Assembly: GCF_000003815.2 (NCBI RefSeq)
Contig: NC_049979.1
Location: 16,366,900-16,414,487 of the forward strand
Origin: Branchiostoma floridae
Lineage: Eukaryota > Chordata > Leptocardii > Amphioxiformes > Branchiostomatidae
Length of the DNA stretch: 47,588 nt
Direction: 5' to 3'
Below the pieces are notes generated by a model. It was given only the letters and a program-made list of their open reading frames with translations, did no database searches and was not told the DNA's origin. Of the stretch, positions 11,644-32,362 are shown in pieces. The number at the start of each line of letters is the position of its first letter. Position 1 is the stretch's first letter. The position numbers were made by a program, and so were the translations under genes.

Positions 11644-12250
11644 GACCAACAGTGAGGCATCACACTAACATCTTCAGTTTCAAGTGAAATATTTTGTGCC
11701 TGGACAGAGTTGATTCATATCATCAGTATTGCACAAAATGTATCTGCAATAATGGACTCCATGACTGTTCAGCTATTGAACATTGTATTCTGTGGAAAAC
11801 TATGCATGAAGTATGGTTGTAATTACTAGGGCTACTACATGTATATATGGTACTTACTCTATTTTCATGTACATCTTAGATAGCCTCAAGATGCATGATG
11901 TAATCAGGTGATATTACCTTGTAAATACAATATAACCCTTGTAAATATAGGAAACATTTGTAAGTCAGATGTGAACTGAAGCACTTGTTATAAGAGACTT
12001 CACACAAAATAATATAGACATATTCACATGATTATATTTTAGAATACTGGTAGTTGTCTTGTTTCAGCTGTAAAATGTCGCACAACCCAAATGAAAGTTT
12101 TTTTCACTAGCTAACATCAATATGGCAAGGGTACATGGCTGTTACTGCAAAGTTAGTTATTTCAGTCTACAGTAGTAGGGTATGGTGTTTTTATTACATG
12201 TAAATGCATGAGAGGTACATGTAACTGCAAATACCACAGCAATTAAAGTA
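11644..12250 (+). other. Probable 3' UTR of the four-TM gene, with ATTAAA signal
   Basis: About 600 bp of AT-rich sequence after the stop codon. A canonical variant poly(A) signal, ATTAAA, lies at 12242-12247, about 100-150 bp from the poly(A) signals of the converging NVL gene. No other gene is visible in between. The UTR assignment is inferred. Confidence 0.5.
12242..12247 (+). terminator. Poly(A) signal candidate, four-TM gene
   Basis: ATTAAA about 600 bp downstream of the stop codon, the best match before the converging NVL gene. Confidence 0.4.
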
Positions 12251-12345
12251 TCATGAGTATTTATGGTACATTGTATATTCCCCCCAATACCATATGAGTC
12301 ACAATAGCTGCATTACAGGAAATGTTAATCTACATTTAGCTGTTA

Positions 12346-12382
12346 TTTATTCTCTATTAATTTTGACAATTTATCTTTATTT
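12346..12382 (-). terminator. NVL: Poly(A) signal candidates, NVL
   Basis: On the minus strand AATAAA occurs at 12382-12377, only about 12 bases after the TAG stop, and again at 12351-12346. The NVL 3' UTR may therefore be very short. Confidence 0.5.
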
Positions 12383-12393
12383 GTGTAGTTCCC

Positions 12394-20669
<8,276 letters not shown>

Positions 20670-20954
20670 GGTAGGTTTAAATGTATGAAATAGATGCTTT
20701 TAATAGTTTACGAAGTCTTGCGCCAACTTTTCACCATGGGGGCAGCCATTTTGATAAGGGCAGCAGACGAAAACGCCTCCTGGCAGGTTTTGATATTACT
20801 GCAGAACCAGAACATCGAGAAGAAGGGGGACGTGAACAGGGCCCGGCAGGTTCAAACTGATTTTTCGGCGAACCAAGCTGCGATCAACTGACTGCAGGGA
20901 AGCTGAAGTTGGCAAGAAGACATATTAGAGTTCTGGGAAAGGTGAACTTGCGTG

Positions 20955-23900
20955 ATGGTGGGTATTAGGCGATGTTTATTGAGGTAAATTATAAAGTGCC
21001 ACGTCTTCATCAGATGGGCGAAACGCCCCCCTCCCACAACTAGTGAGTCGAATGGTGATCGCTTATCACGATATCCTTATTAATAGATTTGAAGAATGTT
21101 TGACTGAACTTATCTTATGTCACCTAAGTTGTCCCCGTGATTTTTCCCAATGAAGATGAACCAATGTCAACAATAGCCGTTAACTGTCAATGCAATGCTT
21201 AGTATATTAATGTTACCATTAATGTACTCTTGCTTGTTAACGTTAGAAGTCACCATAAGAATTAATTGATTTTGTCTTTTTGATATGTTCTTGGAAGTCA
21301 GGAAATCCAGGTGGAAGTCCTTGTGAATCTGTAGGAAAAGATTCTATAATTGTCAGATGAAAAGCTCATCATGATCAAATTCAAAAGTGTTTTATAGCAA
21401 GACATTTACCAAGGAGCTTTTATCATAGTTGGTAAATGCACCTTGGTTTAACTGATGATGTTCCTTAAACCTAACATTATCTCCCTTTCAATCTGCGTAG
21501 GATTTCTCCAAGTTTTCTGATGACAACTTTGATGTCAAAGACTGGGTGAATGCAGCTTTTAGAGCACAGCGAGACTCTCCAGGGAACAAAGATGTGGGTA
21601 GAATTTTATCTGAATAATATTTTTGTGCCTAATTTGACACACATTTTGTGCTTTCTTAGCTGGTGTGTATGATGTTATAATATAGTTTTTAAGGATGTTC
21701 CTATACGAATGTTGATCACCAACTCTGGCTACCTCCAGGCTCATGCTGCAACATTAGTGATGAAGCTTCAGCTCTTCATTCAGGTTAGTCTCACTTTAAC
21801 TCTTGATCTTTATTATATCATATGTAACTTCATTTGTTTTTGTCACAAAAGCTTATGTCCTTTTGTATTAGAAAGGCACCAAATATGTAGAAAAATTCTT
21901 TAGGTAAGACTTGGTGGTAATTTTTCTAAGTAGTGTTTGCATTACAAGCTAAAATACAGTCCAGTTTACAATTACTTAGTACATGAACATGTATTTCTTG
22001 TAATGACCACAGGAGGTGAATAACTCACTTGAAGAGATCAGTCAGCAGGCTCTCACCAACCTGCCCAGGTCAGTACAGCAATGTCCTGGGACACATACTA
22101 GTAGGCATTGAACGTGTCTGGATATTTGTGTTTTGCAATTTCCCTTTTTCTTTAAAAATATGTAGTTAAGGCTGCATTTTTGTCATTGTTCAGTACCTCT
22201 AGTCTGACACAAGACTTCTTTCCAGAGTGATCAGGGAGACAGAAGCAGTGAGACAGGAGGCCATCTTTCTCAAGGAGCAGATGATGATGGTCAAGGAAGA
22301 CATAAGAAAGGTCCTTTTGATTCATACATGGTTTTGTAATACCAATCTTTTTTCACATAGGTCTCTATTGATATTTAACAGCTAGTACATTCTATAATTG
22401 CTGAAACACAGCAGTATCAGTAAAACCAAGCGTATATGATTATGGATGAATGAACAAATCCTAGGAGAATGATAAAGTGGCATGTTGATTTTCAGGTTGA
22501 AGAGAACACAGCTCACTCTATGAAGGTCCTTGTGGAATTGGATGCCATCAAGTCCAGAATACAGTCCATGTCAGTAGCACTCCAGGTAAGTGGGTTTGAT
22601 ACAACACTTGTTTGTCATGTATAAGCCAATCGTCAGTATATGACTATCACATTTAGAGTGATGAAAGCTCAATTATTATTTTTTACATCTCTCCCAAGTC
22701 CAGCCTCTCACTAAAAGAGTACAGTGAGGAGGTACTATTGATAGTATTATGACATGTCGAGCCTGCATGTTCTGATGTTCTAATAATATAATGTTCTATT
22801 GCTGTCCTAACTCTCCAGGAAGCAGACAACTGGACCAAACTGTCAGCAGATGTGGAGGAGGTGTTCCAGTCTCAGGATGTGCATGCTGTAGGTCATTCGT
22901 ATTATTCTTAAAAAAACAGCAATGTTGATTTTATGTTGTCTTGTAACTCATAGGTGTTACCACAAAATAAATGTTCCTTTTTGTTATCAGTATATAATGC
23001 ATATGCATGTACAACGTATTAGAATTTTTCTTAAGAGGTGCAAATAAAAAGTCTTTATTTAAGATGATAAGAATTTTCAATGACTCTAGAAGATACTGTT
23101 CTCTTTTGAATATTGCAAACCGTTATGCCATCGTGGAAAGCACTACTAAGACCCGCTGTCTTTCCAGATATCATCTCAGCTTGTTCAGATGCAGAAAAGC
23201 TTGGTGAGTTTATGCATGTTTTGACTCACTGTTTTAATTTCAGTGAACACTGAATGGGTCATACAATGTACAATTGCTGCAATACAATAACTGTAATTCT
23301 TTTAGAGGATTTTGTTGCTCCTGCATATTCTGGAAAAATGTAATGCTTTGCTTTAGAGAAAATTAATTGTTTATTATGCTGTTTTCTAATTTTCGTATAT
23401 AGAAAATGCTGTCCGACACAGCTGACTATGAGGACCGCTGTTCCCATATGGAAGGTCTGAAGAACAGACTGGAAGCTGTGGTCAGTCCTCAACTGGTGGC
23501 TGCCTTCAACTCTCACAATCTTGGTAGGTACAACATTATGCACAAGGAAATATGCGGGGATAGTGCTGTTAGAAGTGATTAGTAATCTGTCTCACATTGT
23601 ACCATCTTGCTATTATAGATACTGACAGTTCCCAGGTATGGTCAAAGTTGCAAATGGTTTTCATTTGTGTTGTTGAATTTGTTCTGAATAATGGAAGAAT
23701 CTGTGTCTCTCTCAACAGAGTCTGCCCAGATGTATGTGAGAATATTTTCTGACATTGAAAGACTGCAAAACCTGCAGAGCTACTACTTCAAATGTCACAA
23801 GGCAAGAGCACCTATTGTTTTCCATGTCTTGCTATACAAGATTCCTGTTACGTTACCTGTACCATTTTTTTCTATCCATAACATTACCGGTATTCATATC

Positions 23901-26900
23901 CATGTTTGTCATTGTAGAATACATTCAGTGGACTCGCAGAGAGTATTTCATGATACTGTTACAGTATCTTTGTGAAAAATTAATGTTTCTTTTTTTTCAG
24001 GCTACTCTGCTCCAGTCATGGCAGGACATTGTGAACATTGACCCTAACCAGAGTCTACAGGACACCCTGCCTAAACTGTACGACCAACTCCTGTCCACAT
24101 GGCAAACGGAGGTTAGTTTTGTTGAGATGAAAAACACAATAAATTAATCCTTGAGGCAAATCAACAGATCTGTGAGGAATTTTCAAGAGATAACATCAGC
24201 AGTCCAAGAGTAAGTAGTACAAAGAATCAGCCATCAGAATTATAAATGTTAATTGGTTAGATAAAACATATATATTGTTGATATGACCTTCAGGTGCAGT
24301 GGTGTAACCAGGTGTTCAGTGAACCCGTGAACGTGACAGCGACTCTAGTGATCCAGGTGCTGTACTCTCTGGAGCCGTCCCTCCCCTCCTGTATCCAGGC
24401 AGCCCTGGAGGACACACCCAGTCAGCTCAACACGCTCATCAGTCTACGGCAGGTCAGGGGCTCCAGCTCTCTCTTCATCTATTGATTACATATCATTGGT
24501 TAGAAGTAGTAGTCCACTGTACGTGTTCTGCTGCTGCAGTGGTCTGGACACCTTGCAGCTGCAATAAGTCTTTCTTCAACTCTCTCCACTTTGTCTTCCT
24601 TAGCTCCTGTACTTTTCTACTGACCACAATGGTCCTAGTCCTCAGTAAGCCCAGCAGGTTTTTGCAGTGTCCTCTTTTTATCATTGGTTATATCTCATGA
24701 TTTTAAAGGCTGCTTGTTTGAACAGCTACAGAAAGCTTTAAAATTTTTTCAATGTCTTTTGCAGATCACAATGAGGTTTGCTAAAAGCATCGAAGCATCA
24801 CTGGAGAAGACATCAGGTAACTCACCAGTTCTAACTATTTCTTCATCACAACATTCAAGGATTAACTCCTCAGATTATTGAGAAATTATGAAGACTTCCA
24901 GGTTTGTGTCTGAAAAAAACAAGGTACTGGGTGAACCAAACTGTCATGCTGGCAGTTTCAGGCATTGTAGGTTCAGTTAGATTGACTTTTAACATGTAAG
25001 GGCAAATCTCCTTTTAAAGCAATATCAGATGCATGCCCAGGAAAGTCTTGACCTATCTTATTGCTGTGTTGTACCAGGCACCTACAATGAAGAAGTGATC
25101 ACCCAGCTAGTGAGGACCATCCACAGCCCCTACCTGCCATACCTGCTGCAGTACAGCACACTACAGGAGCAGCACCTCAAGGACCAGCTCAGGATGGTCC
25201 ATCTGGTCTGTATCTGTTAGGAGACTACTGTAACACTCTTATCTATTGCAAGTGTAATACGGTGGATTCAGAATGTCTGAGTATAAGCATATGTCTGAGT
25301 ATAAGCATATGTCTGAGTATAAGCACAGGTAATCATTGCACCTTATATTGTATGTTAGAGGCTTTCAGTTGTTTAGTACATCGTCTCATACAGATTTCGA
25401 ACCTTACACTTAGTCCCTTAAGAATCCAACTTGTTCCATGACATATGCATAAATCTATGTGGCTGTAATCTCTGTATTGATTTTGTCCCCTTCTTGCAGG
25501 AGACAGAACAACAGGAGGTGATTGACTGTGTGCGACTGATGGGACAGTCCGTTAGTAAACTCTACAGTATTGCAAACTCTGTAAGTCCTCGTCATCTGAG
25601 AAATTTGTTACTTTTCTGGGATTTTTTTGCCTCATAGCACCCCAAAAACATCTAATACCTTTGAAATGTGAAGTCTGTGGAGCATTTATGATAACTTTGT
25701 TTAAACAGTAACAGTCACATGTTTCCTTGTTCCCCATCAGGCAGTGGAACAGTGTATGTCCTTCACGTCAGGCTGTGGAGTGTGTGGTCTGCAGAAGGCA
25801 CTGACTGTGAGTACCGGCTTAGGGTCTGACCAAGGAACACTTTCCTCTGGTTGCTTAACAGCAACTTGGTTGCCTCATTTGCATATTTGGTTGTTATGCA
25901 AAGATGCTAGTTCTGTAAGTATAACAGTAAGAAAAATGGATTTTATATATCAACAGGCATACTTTACCGTGTATACGTCTGAGTTCATCCGAGTACTACA
26001 GGCCCTCAGAGTGAAGTGCAATATTGATGAGGTTAAAGTGTCTTCAGGAGAGATAAAGGAGGACTGGACTCTCTTCCAACATGCACTCAGGATTCTGCAA
26101 ACCTGTGGTTAGTAATGTGTGAAACACTTAAGCTAAGAGAGCTCTACAGAATAATTGATTGAATCTATTTTTAGTACAAAGGATGTTGTGATGACTTTGC
26201 ACTCAGAAACTTAAGCAATACCAAAGGCTGAAGTATGCTGTTTTTAACTTAAATGGGTGACATAGTGGACACTTAAAACAATATTCAGGTTAGATTGATG
26301 ACTTTAACAAATCAATTTACATTTTTAAAAATCTTTACACATGAAAAAAGGATTCAAAGAATTTTTTTGCACTTATACTTTCCAGGTGATCTCCTCCTCC
26401 ACCAGAGAGACTTCCAGGACCAGCTGTGTGTGGCAGTGCTGGAGCACACAGAGGCCCTGCAGGACAACAGGTCTCACACATGGTCTCTATAATGTATAGG
26501 ATCTGCTGTACTAGTGTTTCTCTTTGGCTGTGTCCTGTATGTAATGGTGTAGGTTGCTTTTTCAATCCCTATCACTGCTTGGATCCATCCAATGGGACCA
26601 GATGATCAATCAGACAGACAGCTTGTCATATGGATGGTCAGATTTGTATGGTCACCAGCACTGCCAGTAGATTGTCATGACATGATTGTCTTGTCCATTG
26701 TACACAGTACACAGGAGAAGTCCAGCACTTTCCAGCACTACAACTACCTGAGTGTGGACAGCCCTACAGAGTATGATCTGTTGATGGGAACTGTCACAGG
26801 ACTGAAGGAAGGTAGGTTTGGGAAGGGGAATTCACTGGAATATGTGGTTTGATACACTGTAAAAAAAATGAACAGTTGGAATATGAGGCCTGTGTTGAAT

Positions 26901-28764
26901 GCTTGCAACAGCATCTTATAGTAATACAAGGATTGCTGTTAAGACCTTGTTAATTTCAAGTCTGAGCAACTCATGATATTCAAATGAAAAATAACAGTAT
27001 GTTTCTCTTGTGTTTGTCAGGTCTGGTGGAGGACTTACTGTGTGATGTGACGGAGGCTGTACAGAAGCTGAATGAACATGCTCACAAGTTTGCCTTTGAC
27101 ATTGTTTTCTGCCAGCTCCAACAGCAGCTGGCAAATGTACATTCCATGGAGGTCAGTGTGTGTCTGTAGGAACCATGGTTTATGCTTTGTTGCTTGGGCA
27201 AAAACAAAGTGCAAAGACAACCCATATTGACATTTGTTTTATGCAGCTGAATATCATCCAGGCAAACTTGTCAACAACTTTCTGCATTTTCTTCACACAG
27301 TGACCCATTGATTTATAGGTGTGACTTACATTAGTTTACTTACTCAAATTAAGTCAGCAATTTTGTGATCTTGTGGTTTGAAGAGTACTTAATATTCAAT
27401 GGTTTGTTCTTGTAGATTTGGGGCTCAGATGCTGCAGGAGGTGAGGTCTTACCAAGTTTCAGTCTGTCCCCAATGGAGTACATCACCAAGGTAACTTTCA
27501 ATGATTGCCCTTTAAAGTAATGATAATACACTTGTGAAAATAGCTCCAGTGGACGTTTTAATCACATGGCCTTCAGAACATGTCTCCTTTAAAGTGAATG
27601 CTGAGTATATGTAAAAGGCAAGACTACAACATTGATATGTATCTTAACCCCATCAAAAGACCTTCAAATGGTAGGCAGGATTGATTGTGCTCAAAAAAGT
27701 TTTTTACTTAATAAACATAACTTCAAGGAATGATGCTAATGTAAGTATTTGTCCTGTATGTGTAAGTTATTGCCATAGTTAACATGGTGTATGACTGTAA
27801 GATCAAAGAGACCGTTGTACTTACAGATAGGCCAGTACCTGATGACCCTACCCCAACAACTGGAGCCATTCCACCATCAGGACAACCCCGCCCTGGAAGC
27901 TGCACTGCATGCTGGGAAACTGCCTTTCCAGGACAAGAATGGTGAGAGTCTTAGGTCTGATTCTTGGAACATTCATGAACATAAAGATTCCTAATAACCT
28001 GTAGAACATACGTCAATAAGTATCTTGATGAATATGTGATTGCAGAGACCCATGAGGTGGACCATGTTGCTGACTTCTGGCTGGGGTCCATAGCAAGGGG
28101 AACCATGCTGACCTATTTGGAGGCCATCCTAAAGATACCCAAAATGACTGACTATGGTCGTAAGCAGCTGGCTGCAGACATTGGTGAGTATTCTAGTACA
28201 ATGTATTGATATTCAAGTCCATGTTATACATGTGTGAAGACCATAGGACTATTGATGTTTCATTTGGTTGAAGTGATGCTGTGTACTTGAACCTCCACAG
28301 ACTATGTCTGCAATGTTCTGGATGCCCTTGGAGTCCCAGCCAACAAGGATCTGAAGGGAGTAGCAGCATTGCTGCAAGCTTCACCCTCAGAGTATGTGTT
28401 TCTCCTTGTTCCTGTCTTATTGTTCTAGCATGCATTATACAATGTGCCATCACGATGCTCTCATTGTCATGTCCTGTTGTATCCAGATCTTTAATGGACT
28501 ACCCAATGCAACGTATAACATTTACCATTTGGTAATATAGTTCTTTATCAAATCAAAATTGACAGTTGGTAGAATGCTATTAGTACAGTTTGAAACACTC
28601 ACTATAAAGTATGAATTTGCTTGATGCTGTTAGTAAATTGTAATGAGCTTTAAGATGAGTTGCAGGTATGAAATTCCATTATTTCTTGTTGCAGGTTTGA
28701 TGATGTGGCCAAGGATTGCCCACCAAAAGTCGTCAACATCGTCAAAGGCATGAGAATGATGTAA
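20955..28764 (+). CDS. COG7: COG7, conserved oligomeric Golgi complex subunit 7
   Basis: Lobe B subunit of the COG tether for retrograde intra-Golgi vesicles. Coding exons: 20955-20957 (inferred ATG), 21501-21593, 21739-21783, 22013-22068, 22226-22310, 22496-22585, 22819-22887, 23168-23203, 23403-23523, 23719-23801, 24001-24111, 24294-24452, 24765-24816, 25078-25205, 25500-25580, 25741-25806, 25957-26107, 26386-26470, 26708-26811, 27021-27151, 27416-27490, 27827-27941, 28046-28183, 28301-28391, 28695-28764. This gives about 745 residues (human 770). It opens DFSKFSDDNFDVKDW, like human MDFSKFLADDFDVKEW, and keeps conserved blocks such as HAATLVMKLQLFIQ, EVIDCV, AALHAGKLPF and DFWLGSIARGTM. 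All introns are GT-AG except one GC-AG after 23801. The first Met exon is inferred, because a stop codon lies immediately upstream of GATTTC in frame. Confidence 0.95.
23802..24000 (+). other. COG7: GC-AG intron of COG7
   Basis: The junction AAATGTCACAAG|GCAAGA has a GC donor with otherwise perfect consensus and ends TTTTTTTTCAG. Joining gives KCHK-ATLLQSW, matching the human KCHK-VQLLAAW alignment. GC donors make up about 1% of animal introns and are typically embedded in a strong AG|GCAAG context, as here. Confidence 0.85.
24491..24690. mobile_element. Possible short insertion flanked by 12-bp direct repeats
   Basis: TATCATTGGTTA occurs at 24491-24502 and again at 24679-24690 in a COG7 intron, bracketing 176 bp. 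The bracketed segment is less AT-rich than the intron and is open in one minus-strand frame, which encodes a basic peptide with no match I recognise. A 12-bp duplication would fit a retroposed fragment, but there is no A-tail, so this is tentative. Confidence 0.35.
25273..25326 (+). repeat. Three tandem copies of an 18-bp unit
   Basis: ATGTCTGAGTATAAGCAT repeated three times, with one mismatch at the end of the third copy, inside a COG7 intron. A candidate polymorphic minisatellite. Confidence 0.9.
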
Positions 28765-28970
28765 TGCTGCCCCTTTTGTTGTTTGTCCTTAAATGAGGGA
28801 TAGACACTCCACTAGTATCTGTCATATCTGTCTGAAAAGAGTTTTCTTATTTTACGCAAAGGAGACTATGACAAATATAACATTTTCATCGTATCCATGG
28901 TGTCAGCAGATGTTGTACAGGGGTATATGGTGTACATAGGATTTCAATAAAGATGTACATGTACTGTAGG
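28765..28970 (+). other. COG7: COG7 3' UTR
   Basis: Short untranslated region after the TAA stop at 28762-28764, ending about 20 bases past the AATAAA at 28946-28951. Confidence 0.65.
28946..28951 (+). terminator. COG7: Poly(A) signal, COG7
   Basis: AATAAA, 182 bp after the stop codon, followed by GT-rich sequence (GTACATGTACTGT) as expected downstream of a cleavage site. Confidence 0.65.
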
Positions 28971-29109
28971 ATATTACTTCATGTCTGATTGTGGTCTTTT
29001 AGAATACTATGAATCATGTTTGGATATCAAATGGGTGTTCTATTGTTCAATAGTCTTTCTGCAATATCTTTATGGCAACTTCACATATCATAGTTGAAGA
29101 AATTTCCTT

Positions 29110-31010
29110 AAAGCAATGGGTCATTTCAAAATACTTTATTTTACAATTCAGCCAACAATTAACTCCCTAATATACAAATATGTACACTACTGTATATACA
29201 CCTATGAACTGTCCCATTTCTAAGGCATAATGTGGACAGGGTCTCCTCTTAACATAAATCACAAATTTTCCCCAATCGTTAAGCAACAGATTGTCCTAAT
29301 ATTGCCTGGGAACCACATTAAGTTAATTTCTTCACATTTGAAATGACTTACATGTATGTTCTGGCTGGTGTAACTTATCAGAGTCTAAAGACAATAGGAG
29401 TTGAGCTTGAGTTTGTTCTGATGGCATCCAACACTACTAGTGCAGGGGATGTTCCCCTGGGCACTACATATGCCCCCATGGCATGTTTTATGACGGACTA
29501 AATGGTCTTACAAAACGTCTGTTGTCATATTTGTGATTATCAATAAGTACTCAAGACTTGATGTCTGTTTCATCATTAATAAGTTAGCCATTGCACCTCA
29601 GATCTATGAAAATTCAAACCAAATATATGTGTCATGTTGTCTATTTCAAGCAAGACTGAATTGTGAAATATCCAGAAACTGGCAAATATGTTTGCAGTGC
29701 TGGTCATTTGGCATTATGTGTTCCTTGTCCTTAATTCATCTGGGATGCATTTGCATTAAGCTTTATGAACAAGCTCTTCTCAAATATTATATGTATTGCA
29801 CAGATATGTGCTTCAACTTTTAAAACTTCATACACAGAAATTACCACATAGAAAGAATAAAGAATACTATTTGAACATCATTTCCAAAATACCCACAACT
29901 GCCTATGATGGCAATGTAACAGCCCTTCATGCCAAAGATAAAATGACCTATCTGTGTTCTTCTCAACAACTCAACTGAGAAGTTTTTGTGTTTGGTCCAA
30001 TTCAACGTCTTAGTACTTGAAGGTAGGAACAAACAGAAACTATGACAGGTATTCTTTTTCTAATTGTTGACCAGTAATAAGACGTAATGTCACATAGAAA
30101 TAGTGTTTCAAATTATCAAGGTCTGCTGGCTGTGCTAACACCTTTTCCAGAAATATACAAAGTGATTTTTTTTTCAAATCTCTTTTAATACTATAGATAT
30201 TCTGACATCAAACTAGACATTCAAAGTGAAAGAATAACTCTCTGGCAGCCAAAGAAATAAAATAGTGTCATTCCTCTTAGACCTTCACATTTGCAGTGCC
30301 AATAAGCAGCTCAAAGAGACAGGCTGTATAGAATGTGATCATAAGTGTAGATCACTCAATAAATCATTCTGTTGTGTTAAAACTCTTCTCCCTACTGGAA
30401 CATGTATCAACTGTGCCATGAAAGGCCTGTTAACTGCACTCTGATCACAACTTGTTCCTCTCAAAAGGGACACAAGCAAATGTACAGGCACAATAAGTGC
30501 AACATATACTTGGACTACAGATGAACAGATGAGTTGGCAGATGTAACAAGGGAACAAGGTTTGCAAATTTGCCCTACTGTGAACAAAATCACACTTACTT
30601 GGTGCAACAGACTCTTCTTAATAACACTGAGTGTCATTACAGAGCAAAGTTGGTCACTATGGTATAAATAAATAAACTATTCATGCAAATTTACAAACAA
30701 CACAACTTTTAGAACATTTCTAAATTTGTACTCATTTACTTAAAGATATCAAGAAAATGTTGGATTTAGCTCTTAACACATATTAGCTCTTCAATATATT
30801 TTTTTACATAAACTAAAGATAATGAACCAAGTTGAATACCAAGACCATATGGACTGAAGCTAAAGCTACATTTTAATGACTGAAAATTATGTGTATCTTT
30901 CATAAAACTTGAACCAAAGTGTTGACACATTTCCTATTTTCAGCCCAGTAATAATATATGACCAATGAGTTTGACAAAGTAGAGGAGAAACTTTCTGGAA
31001 GCAGGGGTAA
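29110..31010 (-). other. TRIP11: Probable long 3' UTR of TRIP11
   Basis: Roughly 1.9 kb of AT-rich sequence without recognisable exons between the TRIP11 stop (31013-31011) and the nearest strong minus-strand AATAAA (29140-29135). A weaker ATTAAA at 30877-30872 would give a short 3' UTR of about 150 bases, so alternative polyadenylation is possible. No gene is seen on the plus strand here. Confidence 0.5.
29135..29140 (-). terminator. TRIP11: Poly(A) signal candidate, TRIP11
   Basis: AATAAA on the minus strand, about 190 bp from the opposing COG7 signal. Confidence 0.45.
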
Positions 31011-32362
31011 TCATTGCTGTAGAATTTCCCTGAGAACATTGTCACTGTTCTTGGAGGTGGTGCCTTGTGCAGTCTTTATTGCATTGCCTGACTCAGGCAC
31101 CAGCAGAGGTGCAGAGGTCAACATTGGGACAGGCACTGTCTTCATCAGCGGATGGGCGTCCCCTGGGCCTGACGTGGCAGGTGCAGTCGAGGACCGTAAC
31201 GGTGCAGTGAATGGATTGAACGCCAGTCCTTCATTCCCAACCTTCCTTCTCTGCTGCTGTTCCCGTGCCATCTCCTCGGCAGGCAGCCTGGGCTGAAGTG
31301 TGGGCGTGGACTCAGTCTCCAGGAACTTCACAAACATCTGGGTAAAGGACTGGAGCAAGGCATGGACAGGTATTTATATACAACTCATGGCAGTTTATCA
31401 GAACAGCTTATAAATGTATATCTGAAACAACTGACCTATGAGGCCCTTTGACAAAAATATTCTTTCAGAACAATGATGAATTGGTGCTTTGTGCTAGGAA
31501 AAGCCCAGGTACTTACAGAGTCCAGCTGAGAGGTGTCACCCCTGGCTGCTGATGGAGATGATGGAGGATGCTGGGTAGGAGAGGTGTCCTTCTTTCCCCA
31601 CCATCCCGTCAGCCATCCTTTCCTGGGCATTGCTCCAACCTGCCACACACACAAGTAGACTTGTCTTTAAACATGTACTAAATTCCTATGGCTGCTCCCT
31701 GTAGACTTATGCTGGCTCTCCATCCCATTGATTTCTTTTAGGACATTAGCACTAATGTTCCCCCCATCTTACATCATAGGATAAGATGCTTCTGTGTCCT
31801 GGATGAATACACAAGCTTTGCACCAAAGGTTTACAAAGAGCAACAGGTACATTTGTATGGTAAGAAAGCATTGCTTTACCACAGTAAGAATCAGTTACCT
31901 TCTCCATTTCCTCCATGTCGAAGGACAGAACACTGCCAATCAGCTTGAGGACATCAGGTTTCTTGTTGGGGGGTGCCATGAAGTACCCTATGAGTAGGTT
32001 CTTCACCAGAAGCCTGGAAACATGAGAGATCAAGAGTCATCTCAAAAGTTCAAACATGCAGACACTCCTTGGTTTCAAAAGAGTAGCCATTGGAAAGGAG
32101 AATGTCTTCCCTGAAATTCCTTGCTACTCAATGCATAGTGAAGTTTTAACTGCTTCATCTAAATCAACAAGTTCATTCAATTTCAATTTCAACTTCAACA
32201 GTCATTTTGGTGGAATACATGTACCTACTGTACATGCTACTTGCTGAGTTTATTCAACATACAAATTTTTCAGGGCTTACTTTTCCACGCTTGCCTCGTT
32301 GCTGGATGCCAGCTGGTCTAACCTATGCTGGTACTCCTCTATTGTGTGGTCACGCTCATCCA
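31011..32362 (-). other. TRIP11: TRIP11 GRAB domain and C-terminal tail (4 exons)
   Basis: 32362-32281 encodes the last helix before GRAB. 32013-31899 encodes [11 protein letters not shown] and [18 protein letters not shown], equivalent to human VLMRNLFIGHF and VLRLMGSILGVRREEMEQ, the ARF1-binding GRAB (GRIP-related) core. 31639-31517 holds the WLTGWWGKK motif and a Ser/Pro-rich stretch. 31349-31011 encodes [11 protein letters not shown], an NPFTAP motif like human NPFLAP, and ends VLREILQQ with TGA. Confidence 0.92.

Noticed and set aside
20736-20891. Plus-strand open frame beginning ATGGGGGCAGCC upstream of COG7
   Set aside because: It resembles nothing in COG7, the candidate donors in it are weak, and it lies where the promoter or 5' UTR of COG7 should be.
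23619-23635. A 17-bp microexon in COG7 (ATACTGACAGTTCCCAG between TATTATAG and GTATGG)
   Set aside because: It has consensus-like borders, but including it shifts the frame into a stop in the next exon. Skipping it gives a same-length alignment with the vertebrate protein.
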